Assembly (NCBI GenBank): GCA_016721735.1
Contig: JADKHM010000001.1
Span: 310,001 to 374,000, forward strand
Length of the DNA stretch: 64,000 nucleotides
Reading direction: 5' to 3'
DNA from: Flavobacterium sp.
Lineage (GTDB): Bacteria > Bacteroidota > Bacteroidia > Flavobacteriales > Flavobacteriaceae
Position 1 is the stretch's first letter. Each line of letters opens with the position of its first letter. Both the position numbers and the translations under genes were made by a program. The notes beneath the pieces are model-generated. The model searched no databases, was not told the DNA's origin, and saw nothing but the letters and a program-made list of their open reading frames with translations. Of the stretch, positions 9,360-19,079 are shown in pieces.

Positions 9360-11002
9360 TTAAAGCGCATTGACTTTGATGAAGAAATGGTCTTTCAAGG
9401 CTTCAACATCTTTCAGTCTGCCTACTTTTATTTTCGATTTTTGCCATTTCGTCGTTGGATAGACTCTGATTTTCTTTCCTTTTATAATTAGGTCAATCGG
9501 CATAGAAAAGTTGATGTTATTACTATTCCAGCGGTATTCAAGATGTTTTTTATTGATTTTATATTCAAGGATTGGCGCTCCAACGTACTTTAGATATTCG
9601 TCGAAAATAGGAGTGAGGTTGACGCCGCTTTCTTGGTTAAAAAAGGAAGCAACCGTTTCAGTATCAATTATTTTATGTCGAAAAATTGTGGAATACTTCA
9701 GCAGCATTTCCCACCATTTTTTGTCATCATTGACAATGTGTCTAATGGTATTGAGCATTAAAGCTCCTTTATAGTACATGTCGCCCGAACCTTCGTTAGA
9801 TACACCATAATGGCCGATTATAGGCTTGTCGTTATCAATGTTGCGTTGTAGTCCATTGATGTATCGCTGTGCTTTTTCATAACCAAAAAGACATTCAAGA
9901 TAGACACTTTCGGAATAGCAAGTAAAACCTTCATGGATCCACATATCCGCAACGTCTTTTGAAGTGATGCTGTTGCCAAACCATTCGTGGCCACTTTCGT
10001 GAATGATGATAAAGTCGAACAATAATCCAATTCCAGTTCCAGATAAATCGCCACCAAGATAACCCGCTTGATACTTATTCCCATAAGCAACAGCGCTTTG
10101 GTGCTCCATACCTAAATAATGTGTTTCCACTAATTTATAGCCATCTTCTTTAAATGGATATGGTCCAAATTTACTTTGAAAGCAATCCATCATTGGTTTT
10201 ACTTGTTCAAATTGACTTCTCGCTTTAGTTTCGTTGTCACGCAAAACATAATAATCTAAATCGAGGCCTTTGTAGTTTTCACCAAAATGAATATAATCTC
10301 CAACATTAATCGTAATGTCATAATTATTAATCGGATTCTTCACTTCCCAATCCCAACGCGTGTAACCATTTTTTAGGTCTTCGCTTCCAATTAGGCGGCC
10401 ATTAGAGACATTCATTAATCCATTAGGAACTGCGACTTTTATCGTAGCTCCAAAATCTGGTTCGTCTGTTTGAGAATCTTTACACGGATACCAAAGGCTA
10501 GCGCCAGTGCCTTGAACCGCCACACCAATCCAATCTTTTCCATTGGAATCTTTTTCAAATACAAACCCGCCATCCCACGGCGCACGCTTTGCTATAATTG
10601 GCTTTCCGGAATAATAGAAGTGTATTTGTTGCTTAGAATCTTTTGCTAAGGAAGTTTCAAAATCAATAAAAATGGCGTTGAATTCCCTTTTGTACCGCAA
10701 TTTTTTAGAATTGAATACAATGCTGTCAATTTGCATGTTTTCAAATAGATCGATTTGAATCTTACTGGTGTTTTCAACAGTTTTGAAAGTAATGTCGTTG
10801 AATCCGCTGATGGATTTGTCTTTGGATTAATTTTTAAATTGAGGTCATAGCGCAATACATCAAAACAAGTTCGTTCAAATCGCAAGCCACCATGAAGTGA
10901 ATCCTTTCTGGTGAAATATTCCTGCGCATCTGCAGTGATTCCAAGTAAAAAGAGAAAAATCGTTGTAAGCTCGCAAAAACGCAAAGACGCAAAGTTTTTC
11001 AT
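9360..11002 (-). pseudogene. secreted M1-family metallopeptidase, frameshifted
   Basis: Intact, this would be about 548 residues: signal peptide from the ATG at 11002 (MKNFASLRFCELTTIFLFLLGITADAQ), an aminopeptidase N-like beta domain (ERTCFDVLRYDLNLKINPK), and the catalytic domain with HESGHEWFGN (HExxH) and the third zinc ligand in HEGFTCYSES. The GxMEN-type substrate motif appears as LGMEHQS. The frame breaks at TTT 10815-10817: restoring one A on the coding strand joins KINPKT to KSISGFNDITFKTVENTSK, standard for the family. M1 enzymes remove N-terminal residues from peptides; this one would act in the periplasm or outside. It lacks the large C-terminal helical domain, as short bacterial M1 peptidases do. 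Confidence 0.85.
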
Positions 11003-11050
11003 ACGAAGAAATTTTAGGACGGACAACCAACAACGAATAACTGACAACGC

Positions 11051-12679
11051 TTACACCTGAATTACACCCAAATTGAATTTCTTCTCGATAGGAGCGTGGT
11101 TTGCTGCTTCAATTCCCATAGAAATCCATGTTCTAGTATCTAGCGGGTCTATGATAGCATCAGTCCATAAACGAGATGCGGCGTAATAAGGAGAAACTTG
11201 CGCATCGTAACGTGCTTTGATGATATCAAACAATTCCTTTTCTTTAACTTCATCAACGATTTCACCTTTGGCTTTAAGAGAAGACGCTTCAATTTGAGCC
11301 AAAACTTTCGCTGCTTGTGTTCCGCCCATTACGGCAAGTTCGGCACTAGGCCAGGCAAATATCAATCGAGGATCGTAGGCTTTTCCACACATCGCATAAT
11401 TTCCAGCGCCGTAAGAATTACCTACAATAACGGTGAATTTTGGTACCACAGAGTTTGAAACAGCATTCACCATTTTCGCACCATCTTTAATAATCCCTCC
11501 ATGTTCTGATTTAGAACCTACCATAAAGCCCGTAACATCTTGTACAAAAACCAATGGAATTTTCTTTTGATTGCAATTGGCGATAAAACGAGTGGCTTTG
11601 TCCGCCGAATCTGAGTAAATTGCACCACCAAATTGCATTTCGCCTTTCGCTGTTTTGACTACTTTTCTTTGATTGGCAACTATTCCGACAGCCCAACCAT
11701 CAATTCTGGCATAAGCGGTAATCAAGGTTTTGCCGTAATCTCCTTTGTATTCATCAAATTCCGAATTATCTACCAGTCTTTTAATAACCTCGTACATATC
11801 GTATTGATCGGCACGAGATTTTGGAATTATTCCAAAGATTTCTTTTTCGTCGAGTGCTGGTTTTTCTGCCTTAACTCTATTAAAGCCTGCCTTTTCGTAG
11901 TCGCCAATTTTTCCGACGATACTCTTAATTCGATCCAAGGCGTCTTTGTCGTCTTTGGCTTTATAGTCTGTTACGCCTGAAATCGAGCAATGTGTTGTGG
12001 CACCTCCGAGCGTTTCGTTATCAATGGTCTCGCCAATTGCGGCCTTAACCAAATAACTTCCGGCAAGGAAAATACTTCCTGTTTTATCTACAATCATCGC
12101 TTCATCGCTCATGATAGGCAAATAGGCACCGCCTGCGACACAACTTCCCATTACTGCGGCAATTTGTGTAATTCCCATGCTCGACATGATGGCATTGTTT
12201 CGGAAGATTCTTCCAAAATGTTCTTTGTCTGGGAAAATTTCGTCTTGCATCGGCAAATAAACGCCAGCAGAATCAACAAGATAAATAATGGGTAGCCGAT
12301 TTTCCATCGCCAATTCTTGTGCGCGTAAATTCTTTTTTCCTGTTATCGGAAACCATGCGCCTGCTTTTACAGTGGCGTCATTAGCAACGACGATACATTG
12401 TTTTCCTGCGACATAACCAATTTTTACGACAACACCACCTGATGGACAACCGCCGTGTTCTGCATACATGCCATCGCCAACAAACGCACCGATTTCAATT
12501 GACTTTGCTTTCGGATCAAGTAAATAATCAATTCGTTCGCGGGCAGTCATTTTTCCCTCGTCATGCAGTTTTTGAATTCTTTTTTCACCACCGCCCATTC
12601 TTACTTTGGCGAAACGTTGCTTTAAATCGGATAATAAAAGTTTGTTATGATCTTCGTTTTTGTTGAAGTTTATGTCCAT
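11051..12679 (-). CDS. acyl-CoA carboxylase, carboxyltransferase (beta) subunit
   Basis: A 542-residue carboxyltransferase with both crotonase-like halves. The N-terminal half carries GGGEKRIQKLHDEGKMTARE, CPSGGVVVKIG and VAGGAYLPIMSDEA. The C-terminal half carries IPLVFVQDVTGFMVG, KFTVIVGNSYGAGNYAMCG and FAWPSAELAVMGG. The family moves CO2 from biotin to propionyl-, methylcrotonyl- or related acyl-CoA. The length and the NSYGAGNYAMCG loop resemble methylcrotonyl-CoA carboxylase, but substrate cannot be fixed from sequence alone. No biotin-carrying alpha subunit is adjacent; the partner must be encoded elsewhere. Confidence 0.9.
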   Translation of the reverse strand: MDINFNKNEDHNKLLLSDLKQRFAKVRMGGGEKRIQKLHDEGKMTARERIDYLLDPKAKSIEIGAFVGDGMYAEHGGCPSGGVVVKIGYVAGKQCIVVANDATVKAGAWFPITGKKNLRAQELAMENRLPIIYLVDSAGVYLPMQDEIFPDKEHFGRIFRNNAIMSSMGITQIAAVMGSCVAGGAYLPIMSDEAMIVDKTGSIFLAGSYLVKAAIGETIDNETLGGATTHCSISGVTDYKAKDDKDALDRIKSIVGKIGDYEKAGFNRVKAEKPALDEKEIFGIIPKSRADQYDMYEVIKRLVDNSEFDEYKGDYGKTLITAYARIDGWAVGIVANQRKVVKTAKGEMQFGGAIYSDSADKATRFIANCNQKKIPLVFVQDVTGFMVGSKSEHGGIIKDGAKMVNAVSNSVVPKFTVIVGNSYGAGNYAMCGKAYDPRLIFAWPSAELAVMGGTQAAKVLAQIEASSLKAKGEIVDEVKEKELFDIIKARYDAQVSPYYAASRLWTDAIIDPLDTRTWISMGIEAANHAPIEKKFNLGVIQV

Positions 12680-12784
12680 TTCTATTGGCTTTGTGATGTT
12701 TTACGTTTGAGAAGCGCTAAAGTACGAAAACGTTTGAAATAAGAGATGATCAATTTTACAGTTAGGTAAAGAAAACTTTAAGAA

Positions 12785-12836
12785 AATGTTAAATCGTAAC
12801 AGCTAATTATTAGTAAGTTAATGTTAACTTAACATT
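12785..12836. promoter_or_regulatory. candidate operator: AATGTTAA half-sites in front of the phosphate operon
   Basis: A 17-bp palindrome, AATGTTAAcTTAACATT (12820-12836), and a further AATGTTAA at 12785-12792. The palindrome covers the position expected for the -33 region, just upstream of the TACTTTTG box. The 11-bp spaced pair TAAGTTAA/TAACTTAA also lies inside it. A phosphate-responsive regulator is a reasonable guess, not shown. Confidence 0.4.
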
Positions 12837-12843
12837 GGCAATT

Positions 12844-12851
12844 TACTTTTG
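12844..12851 (+). promoter_or_regulatory. -7 promoter element of the DUF47-pit operon
   Basis: TACTTTTG, 24 nt before the ATG of the DUF47 gene; matches TAnnTTTG. Confidence 0.55.
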
Positions 12852-12875
12852 CCTAAAATTTAAAAATAGATCAAG

Positions 12876-13517
12876 ATGTCAATTAATAGTATTTTTCAGT
12901 TCTTAGTTCCAAAAGACAAAAAGTTTTTTCCTTTGTTTGAACAAGCTTCATCAGCCTTAATTATTTTGGCAGAAACTTTACATGAAGCGGTAAATGCTCC
13001 CAAGGAAGAAAGGGAAGATTATTACAAAAAAATTGCTGAATTGGAAGTAGTTATAGAGGAAATTACCCACAAGACTCATTTAGAGTTAAGCAAAAATTTC
13101 ATCACTCCTTTCGACAGAGAAGATATCCACGCGTTAGTAAAATCGATAGATAATGTTGCAGATTTTATGCATGGTGCTGCAAGTAGAATGAGATTGTATC
13201 AAGTAGAAAAAATTACCAAGTCCATTCGGAAGTTAACTGAAATTAATTTGGAAGCCTGCCAATTGATTGGTGTTGGAATTAAAGAATTAAAGGTAATGAA
13301 TAATAAAGCAATCAAGGAGACTTGTAAACGTATCAATAAATTAGAAAGCAAAGCGGACGAAGTTTTTGATAAAGCAGTTGCAGATATTTTTGAAAATGAA
13401 ACAGATGCAAAAAATATTATTAAGTATAAAGAAGTATTATCCGCTTTAGAATCAGCCTCTGATAAATGTAAAAGTGTATCTAATGTTATGGAGCAAATTT
13501 CAGTAAAACATTCATAA
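12876..13517 (+). CDS. DUF47 (PhoU-like) phosphate-transport accessory protein
   Basis: A 213-residue all-helical protein of the DUF47/PhoU-related family. Visible marks are FPLFEQASSALIILAETLHEAV at the N-terminus, EITHKTHLELSKNFITPFDREDIHALVKSIDNVADF in the middle, and repeated heptad-like helices to the end. Family members are found next to PiT transporters and are thought to control phosphate uptake by binding metal and the transporter. Here it is directly followed by a PiT gene after 25 nt, so the two form an operon. Confidence 0.9.
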   Translation: MSINSIFQFLVPKDKKFFPLFEQASSALIILAETLHEAVNAPKEEREDYYKKIAELEVVIEEITHKTHLELSKNFITPFDREDIHALVKSIDNVADFMHGAASRMRLYQVEKITKSIRKLTEINLEACQLIGVGIKELKVMNNKAIKETCKRINKLESKADEVFDKAVADIFENETDAKNIIKYKEVLSALESASDKCKSVSNVMEQISVKHS

Positions 13518-13542
13518 ACTAGTTCACTAAATTTTCTTTTTT

Positions 13543-14874
13543 ATGGATTTTACACTACTTATATCTATTATTGTCCTAGCTTTAATATTTGACTATATTA
13601 ACGGATTTCACGATGCTGCGAATTCTATCGCTACGATTGTAGCCACAAAGGTCTTAACTCCTTTTCAAGCAGTACTTTGGGCAGCACTATTTAATTTTCT
13701 GGCATACTGGGTTTTTGGTTTTGGTGTGGCAGATACTGTTGCAAAAACGGCGCATACTAGTAGTATTAATTTGGTTGTAATACTTGCAGGTGTTATTGCA
13801 GCAATTATTTGGAATTTGATTACCTGGTGGAAAGGTATTCCATCCTCTTCATCACACACACTTATTGGCGGTTTTGCTGGAGCTGCTATTGCTCACGGTT
13901 TTTCGGGTGTTACCGATCCTGAACACGCAGGGTTTAAAATTGTGAACTGGTTGAAAGATGCTAAAGAAGGTGAATTGTTACCTTCAGGTGTAGTAATTGT
14001 TATTTTATTTATAGTATTTGCACCTTTGTTGGGGATGATTATTTCCTACTTTTTGTCTTTATGGCTCATGTATTCTTCGAAGAAAAACATCTATCCTAAG
14101 ATTTTTACAGCAGTATTGATGATACTTGTATTTTGGTTTTTGAGTACTGTTTTGACATCCTATGAAGATATTAAAAAACCTAGATTTGACAATCATCTGT
14201 ACAGTTTCTTGTGTGAGCCGGCAAATATAAAATGGTTTTTAGTCGGAATTGTATTCTTCAGTTTAGCCATTTTTAATCTGTTTTTTAGTTTGTTATCAAC
14301 GGCAAAAGCGGAGGCGGTGTTAAAGAAAATGCAATTGCTATCTTCCGCAGCATTTAGTTTGGGACATGGTGGAAATGATTCTCAAAAAGTAATGGGAATT
14401 ATTGCTGCCGCTGTTGCAGTATATATAAAATCTAATCCAAACGTGGACATGTCATTAGGTTGGTTGGATTTAAATGTGGTTTTACCAACTGAGAAAGATG
14501 GTGTTAAAATAGAGGGAGTTATGCCAGAATGGATCCCGTTGACTTGTTACACTGTCATTGCTTTAGGAACATTAAGTGGTGGCTGGAAAATTGTAAAAAC
14601 AATGGGGTCTAAAATAACGAAAGTAACCGCTTTTGAAGGTGTTGTAGCTGAATCTGCTGGGGCATTAACTTTATTTTCTACAGAACATTTTAAAATTCCA
14701 GTTTCTACAACCCATACTATTACTGGATCTATCATTGGTGTTGGAATTACTAAAAGAATTTCCGCGGTCCGTTGGGGAGTTACAGTGAAGTTGTTGTGGG
14801 CATGGGTGTTAACTATTCCTGTTTCTGCTATACTGGCAGCCTTAATTTACGAAATATTGAATCTATTTTTGTAA
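13543..14874 (+). CDS. pit: PiT-family inorganic phosphate transporter
   Basis: A 443-residue membrane protein with about ten hydrophobic segments. It carries the two inverted PiT signatures: DYINGFHDAANSIATIVAT near the N-terminus and SLGHGGNDSQKVMGI near residue 270, each with the conserved Asp/Asn. The motif STTHTITGSIIGVG near the C-terminus is also typical. PiT proteins bring phosphate (often as metal-phosphate) across the inner membrane with protons or sodium. It follows the DUF47 gene in an operon and is followed by a weak terminator and then a phosphate-type porin. Confidence 0.93.
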   Translation: MDFTLLISIIVLALIFDYINGFHDAANSIATIVATKVLTPFQAVLWAALFNFLAYWVFGFGVADTVAKTAHTSSINLVVILAGVIAAIIWNLITWWKGIPSSSSHTLIGGFAGAAIAHGFSGVTDPEHAGFKIVNWLKDAKEGELLPSGVVIVILFIVFAPLLGMIISYFLSLWLMYSSKKNIYPKIFTAVLMILVFWFLSTVLTSYEDIKKPRFDNHLYSFLCEPANIKWFLVGIVFFSLAIFNLFFSLLSTAKAEAVLKKMQLLSSAAFSLGHGGNDSQKVMGIIAAAVAVYIKSNPNVDMSLGWLDLNVVLPTEKDGVKIEGVMPEWIPLTCYTVIALGTLSGGWKIVKTMGSKITKVTAFEGVVAESAGALTLFSTEHFKIPVSTTHTITGSIIGVGITKRISAVRWGVTVKLLWAWVLTIPVSAILAALIYEILNLFL

Positions 14875-14888
14875 TAATATAAATACTT

Positions 14889-14918
14889 AAAAGCTGCATT
14901 GTTGTGCAGTTTTTTTTG
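14889..14918 (+). terminator. weak terminator after pit
   Basis: Short stem (CTGCA with TGCAG) preceded by an A run and followed by eight T. It may only partly separate pit from the porin gene. Confidence 0.6.
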
Positions 14919-14932
14919 TGCTTTATCTTAAA

Positions 14933-14960
14933 GGTTACCAGAAGGTTACTGGTAGGTAAA
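14933..14960 (+). promoter_or_regulatory. three 11-bp-spaced direct repeats upstream of the porin
   Basis: GGTTAC at 14933, GGTTAC at 14944 and GGTAAA at 14955, exactly 11 bp apart. This is the layout used by PhoB/OmpR-class response regulators, which bind tandem half-sites with one-turn spacing. An inverted repeat TACCAG/CTGGTA overlaps the same bases, so a dimeric repressor cannot be excluded. Regulator identity is inferred only from the neighbouring phosphate genes. Confidence 0.45.
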
Positions 14961-15034
14961 TAAATTAACAAGTACTAAATACAATAACTTTATTCTATAA
15001 ATAATTCTACAGAAAGGGCAATCAAATTTATATT

Positions 15035-16255
15035 ATGAAAAAAATATTTCTTTTATGCATGCTAACTGTTGCTTCGTTGAAAGCTCAAGTTACTATAGAG
15101 CAAACCAAACATGATAATGATGTAAAATTATCTGCACTTCCATATTATAGTTTTGGAAAAGGAATAGGAATTACTTCTCCTGATAGCTTGTTTCAATTTA
15201 ATATTCGTTTCAGAATGCAGAATAGAGCCACTTATATTAAAAATGATGGTGAAAAAGATGCATATGATGGACAGATTAGACGTTTGCGTTTGCGCTTTGA
15301 TGGTTATGTTGGAAACCCCAAATTTCTATATGCAGTACAATTGTCTTTTGCTCCTGGTGATGTAGGTGAAATTAAAGAAGGCGAAAATATTAATATCATT
15401 CGAGACGCTGTTGTATTTTATCGCCCTACAAAACATTGGAATATTAGTTTTGGACAAACCAAATTGCCAGGTAATAGACAGCGAGTGAATTCTTCTGGTG
15501 GATTGCAATTAACCGATCGAACGATTAATAATGCACGCTTTACTATCGATCGTGATTTTGGTTTTCAAGTCCACAATATGAACGAATTCAAAGATAAATT
15601 TTCTTATAACTTTAAGGGAGCGGTCTCTACTGGTGAAGGAAGGAATGTGACGGGAAAATCTGATGATGGTGTAGCGGCTACTGGTAAAATTGAATTATTC
15701 CCTTTTGGTGCTTTTGCGAAAGATGGGACTTATTTTGAGGGTGATTTAATTAGAGAAAAGAAACCAAAATTGATGGTTTCTGGAGCATTTCAGCAGAACA
15801 ATCACGCAAGAAGAACTCAAGGGCAACTAGGAAATGATTTGTTCGAACAGCGCACGATGAAGTCAGTAATGCTCGATGCTATGTTTAAGTATAGAGGTTT
15901 TGCGGCCATGAGCAGTTTTATGTCACGCACCACTCCACAAAATGCCGTTACCATTAACCCAGAAGATAGCACCGAATCAAATTACGTTTTTGTTGGGAAT
16001 GGTTTTGATTATCAGATCAGTTATATTACTAAGTCTAATTACGAATTTATTAGTCGCTATTCTGTTCAAAATGTAGGTGAAGACATTCAAAAAAAGACAC
16101 CAAATACCAGAGAATTGTCGTTTGGAGTAACCAAATATATTTGGGAGCATTCATTTAAATTGCAAACCGAAATTAATTTCGACAAACTTCAATATTATGA
16201 CGGCACTACTAAAAATAACTGGTATTTACGTTTTCAAGTTGAAATTGGAATATAA
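15035..16255 (+). CDS. phosphate-selective porin family (Porin_O_P) outer-membrane protein
   Basis: A 406-residue protein with a signal peptide (MKKIFLLCMLTVASLKAQ) followed by beta-strand-rich sequence ending in an aromatic-rich terminal strand (NWYLRFQVEIGI), as in 16-strand porins. IRRLRLRFDGYVGNPKFLYAVQ and FGQTKLPGNRQRV are typical of Porin_O_P. The family includes phosphate/polyphosphate-selective OprO and OprP of Pseudomonas. Location right after DUF47-pit suggests it admits phosphate through the outer membrane. Confidence 0.88.
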   Translation: MKKIFLLCMLTVASLKAQVTIEQTKHDNDVKLSALPYYSFGKGIGITSPDSLFQFNIRFRMQNRATYIKNDGEKDAYDGQIRRLRLRFDGYVGNPKFLYAVQLSFAPGDVGEIKEGENINIIRDAVVFYRPTKHWNISFGQTKLPGNRQRVNSSGGLQLTDRTINNARFTIDRDFGFQVHNMNEFKDKFSYNFKGAVSTGEGRNVTGKSDDGVAATGKIELFPFGAFAKDGTYFEGDLIREKKPKLMVSGAFQQNNHARRTQGQLGNDLFEQRTMKSVMLDAMFKYRGFAAMSSFMSRTTPQNAVTINPEDSTESNYVFVGNGFDYQISYITKSNYEFISRYSVQNVGEDIQKKTPNTRELSFGVTKYIWEHSFKLQTEINFDKLQYYDGTTKNNWYLRFQVEIGI

Positions 16256-16286
16256 TTCTTTGATAGGATTTCTTATATAATAACAA

Positions 16287-16426
16287 GCCTAGCCCTGATC
16301 GAAGCGGTATCCTTTTTATGCTGAACTCGTTTCAGTATCACGACTTAATCTCGCTTAACATTTAAAGATCCTGAAACGAGTTCAGGATAAAAAGATATAG
16401 CGTAGAGCAGGAAATAGCTCCTAAAA
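16287..16426 (-). repeat. dispersed intergenic element, copy 2 (long hairpin)
   Basis: On the minus strand it starts TTTTAGGAGCTATTTCCTGC and ends CGATCAGGGCTAGGC. The middle holds an imperfect stem of about 28 bp (16308-16340 with 16368-16400), built around TGAACTCGTTTCAG and its complement. It lies between convergent genes and starts 8 nt after the lpxD-like stop, so it could also work as that gene's terminator. Confidence 0.85.
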
Positions 16427-16433
16427 AAAAGAT

Positions 16434-17421
16434 TTATTTTATCAATCGTTTGATCGCAGCCCATTGTTTTAGTGCATCTCGAGCATCACAAGCCGGATAA
16501 CCCAAAACTGTTTTTCCCGCTTCGACATCTGCAGCAACTCCAGAACCAGCGCCAACAATGGCACCATCGCCGATTGTCAAATGGTCTTTGATTGAAGCGC
16601 TTCCGCCAATCATCACGCCATCGCCCAAAGTGACAGAACCTGCAAGTCCCGAATTTCCTGCCATGATGCAGAAATTTACCTAATTTGGAGTTATGTCCGA
16701 TTTGCACTAAGTTGTCAATTTTGCATCCATCGCCTAGAATAGTAGAGCTAAATTTTCCTCTATCAACAGAAGAATTGGCGCCAATTTCTACATTATTTCC
16801 AATAATAACATTTCCGATTTGAGGAATTTTTGCTAGGCCACGTTGCGGGCAAGGTCGAAAGCCAAAACCATCAGCTCCAATCGTAGCATTCGGATGAATA
16901 ATACAATCATTGCCAATATGACAACGTTCACGAACCACAGCGCCAGACCAAATCACGGTATTTTCTCCGATCGTACATTCATCTAGAATGGTGACATTGG
17001 GATAGATGGTGGTGTTTTCTCCAATTTGTACTTGTGGACCGATGTAACTTCCAGCGCCCACTCGAACGCCATTTCCGAGGATTGCCGTTGGATCGATGTT
17101 GGCAGTTGGGTGAATGTCGATTGCGAACAATGGCGTAGGAGGCGCAAACATTTCAAGTACTTGCGACATCGCTAAATCGGCATTTTTGACTTTAATGAAC
17201 GCTTTGTTTTCCCCAGGTTCGATAGAAATATCTTCGTTTACAATGGCAGCGCAAGCCTTCGATGTTGGCCACAATTTTTCATATTTTTTATGTCCAATAA
17301 ATGAAATTTCAGATTGTTTTGCGAGTTCTAATTGTTCTGGCGCTGAGATTTCTATAGAACTTTCTCCGATCACGATGCCTTGTAGAACTTCATTAATTTC
17401 TGCTATTGAGTAGGTTTTCAT
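16434..17421 (-). pseudogene. lpxD: LpxD-like UDP-3-O-acylglucosamine N-acyltransferase, frameshifted
   Basis: Intact, this would be about 328 residues. The N-terminal uridine-binding domain (SIAEINEVLQGIVIGESSIE, QSEISFIGHKKYE) is followed by a left-handed beta helix of hexapeptide repeats (IHPTANIDPTAILGNGVRVG onward), with the catalytic-type His in DNLVQIGHNSKLG, and a C-terminal helix (DARDALKQWAAIKRLI). LpxD adds the second acyl chain in lipid A synthesis. The frame shifts after LGKF at 16672-16674, where one extra base in AAA/TTT separates it from CIMAGNSGLAGSV. It stands apart from lpxC-fabZ/lpxA, so it may be a second LpxD paralogue. If the frameshift were real, the last third of the helix would be lost. 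Confidence 0.8.
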
Positions 17422-17601
17422 GCGTTTAATTTGATTTGAAGTTTGTAGTATTTTTTTCAAATAAAATGAATTGTGTTTAGATATACAAGGAAATAGTTTT
17501 TAATTGGCTAAAAGGAATGAATTATATAAGTTTTAGCCTGAATTATGCAACCGATTAGAAGTGTTTTGATTTAAGTTTAAGAAATTAACTAACGTTGCTT
17601 T

Positions 17602-18512
17602 ATGACTGGCTTGAAATCAAAACTACTATTATTTATTTGTTCCATTTTACCTTTTTTTTCGACTGCTCAAGTGCAAGCATTATTCAATGATAACAGTCAG
17701 CCACGAACCATGACGCAACGTTGGGAGTTAGATACCACAGCTGTTCGAGGTACTTTTTGGTCACGCCTTACAAACCCATTTATGTTCTGCCAGTTCGTTG
17801 GTCGAGTTTGCCTAATGAACAACCTTATTCGGGAAATGGTAATCCAGATTATGTGGCACCAGCGGGCACGAATTACAATAATATCGAAACCAAATTTCAG
17901 TTAAGTTTCAAAATTAAAATCTTTCAAAGTATCTTTTGGGGCCATGGCGATTTGTGGGTAGCTTATACCCAAGTTTCGAATTGGCAATTGTATAACGCTA
18001 GTTTATCTCGTCCGTTTCGGGAAATTAATTATGAACCTGAAGTAATATTGAATTTCCCTATAAAATTTAATCTTTTCGGATTCAAAACGAGAATGGCTGG
18101 AGTTTCGTTTGATCACCAGTCGAATGGAAAAAGCAATCCGTTTTCAAGAAGTTGGAATAGGATCATTTTTCAATTCGGTGTCGAACGAGGCAATTGGAGT
18201 GTTTATGTTCGTCCTTGGTTTCGATTGCGGTCGATTAAAGATGATAATCCCGATATTTCAACTTACATCGGCCGAGGTGATCTGAATGTAATTTATGCGA
18301 TCGATGGCAATGTTTTTTCCTTAGTCGAAAGCAATAATTTAGGTTTTGGTTCGAGAATTCGCGGCAATGCCACTTTTTCCTGGTCTTATCCAATCAAAGG
18401 GAATTTGAAAGGTTTTCTGCAAATTTCACATGGCTATGGTGAAACGCTAATAGATTATAATAACAAACAGACTACGATTGGTATTGGCGTTTCTTTGATT
18501 GAATGGTTGTAA
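17602..18512 (+). pseudogene. pldA: outer-membrane phospholipase A, frameshifted
   Basis: Intact, this would be about 303 residues, with a signal peptide (MTGLKSKLLLFICSILPFFSTAQ) and the OMPLA barrel. The catalytic block GVSFDHQSNGKSNPFSRSWN holds the His, Ser and downstream Asn of the triad. Terminal strands (GYGETLIDYNNKQTTIGIGV) close the barrel. OMPLA is a calcium-dependent dimeric enzyme that cleaves phospholipids appearing in the outer leaflet. The frame breaks at TTTTT 17754-17758; one extra T joins RGTF to LVTPYKPIYVLPVRWSS. It is divergent from the lpxD-like gene. Confidence 0.85.
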
Positions 18513-18520
18513 TCATGTTA

Positions 18521-19066
18521 TCACTTTTGGGTTGCTAACGAAATTAGTTTCACCACTGTTTTCCAATTTCGACTTGTGGCTTTTAATTTTAATTTTCCTT
18601 CGATCGCGACATTCGATAATTTGGTGTTGGCAGGAGAATCAGCATACCACAAATACAGCACCTTGTTTTTACTGACAAATAGATCTTTCCCGAAATTAGC
18701 CGCTTGTAAACTCTGTAGATTATTATGAGTTGGAACATCCGAAAGGAAAGCTACATAAGGTTGTGTCGGGTTTTCGACGCTTTCTTTGACGAAAGGATTT
18801 TCATTAAAAATTTGTTCTAATTCTAGCAAAGTTGTGATGCGCACCGGAACATCAAATCCGAATTGTTTAAAAATAATTTGTGAAATCTCGTGTTCTAAAG
18901 CAGCCGCATTTTTGTTAGCACTATCAAAGACAATATTACCACTTTGAATATACGTTGAGACATTATTAAAACCATTGCTTACCAAAACTTCACGCAATAA
19001 TTCCATCTTAATGATTTTGTGACCACTAACATTTATTCCACGCAATAAAGCTATGTATGTTTTCAT
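18521..19066 (-). CDS. DUF1697 family protein
   Basis: A 181-residue protein beginning MKTYIALLRGINVSGHK, the signature of DUF1697, with SNGFNNVSTYIQSGNIVF and the C-terminal TSRNWKTVVKL block. The family is cytoplasmic and of unknown function. Start is the ATG at 19066, since LLRGINV normally lies within ten residues of the N-terminus. It ends 8 nt from the convergent pldA stop. Confidence 0.9.
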   Translation of the reverse strand: MKTYIALLRGINVSGHKIIKMELLREVLVSNGFNNVSTYIQSGNIVFDSANKNAAALEHEISQIIFKQFGFDVPVRITTLLELEQIFNENPFVKESVENPTQPYVAFLSDVPTHNNLQSLQAANFGKDLFVSKNKVLYLWYADSPANTKLSNVAIEGKLKLKATSRNWKTVVKLISLATQK

Positions 19067-19079
19067 ATAATTTAATTGA

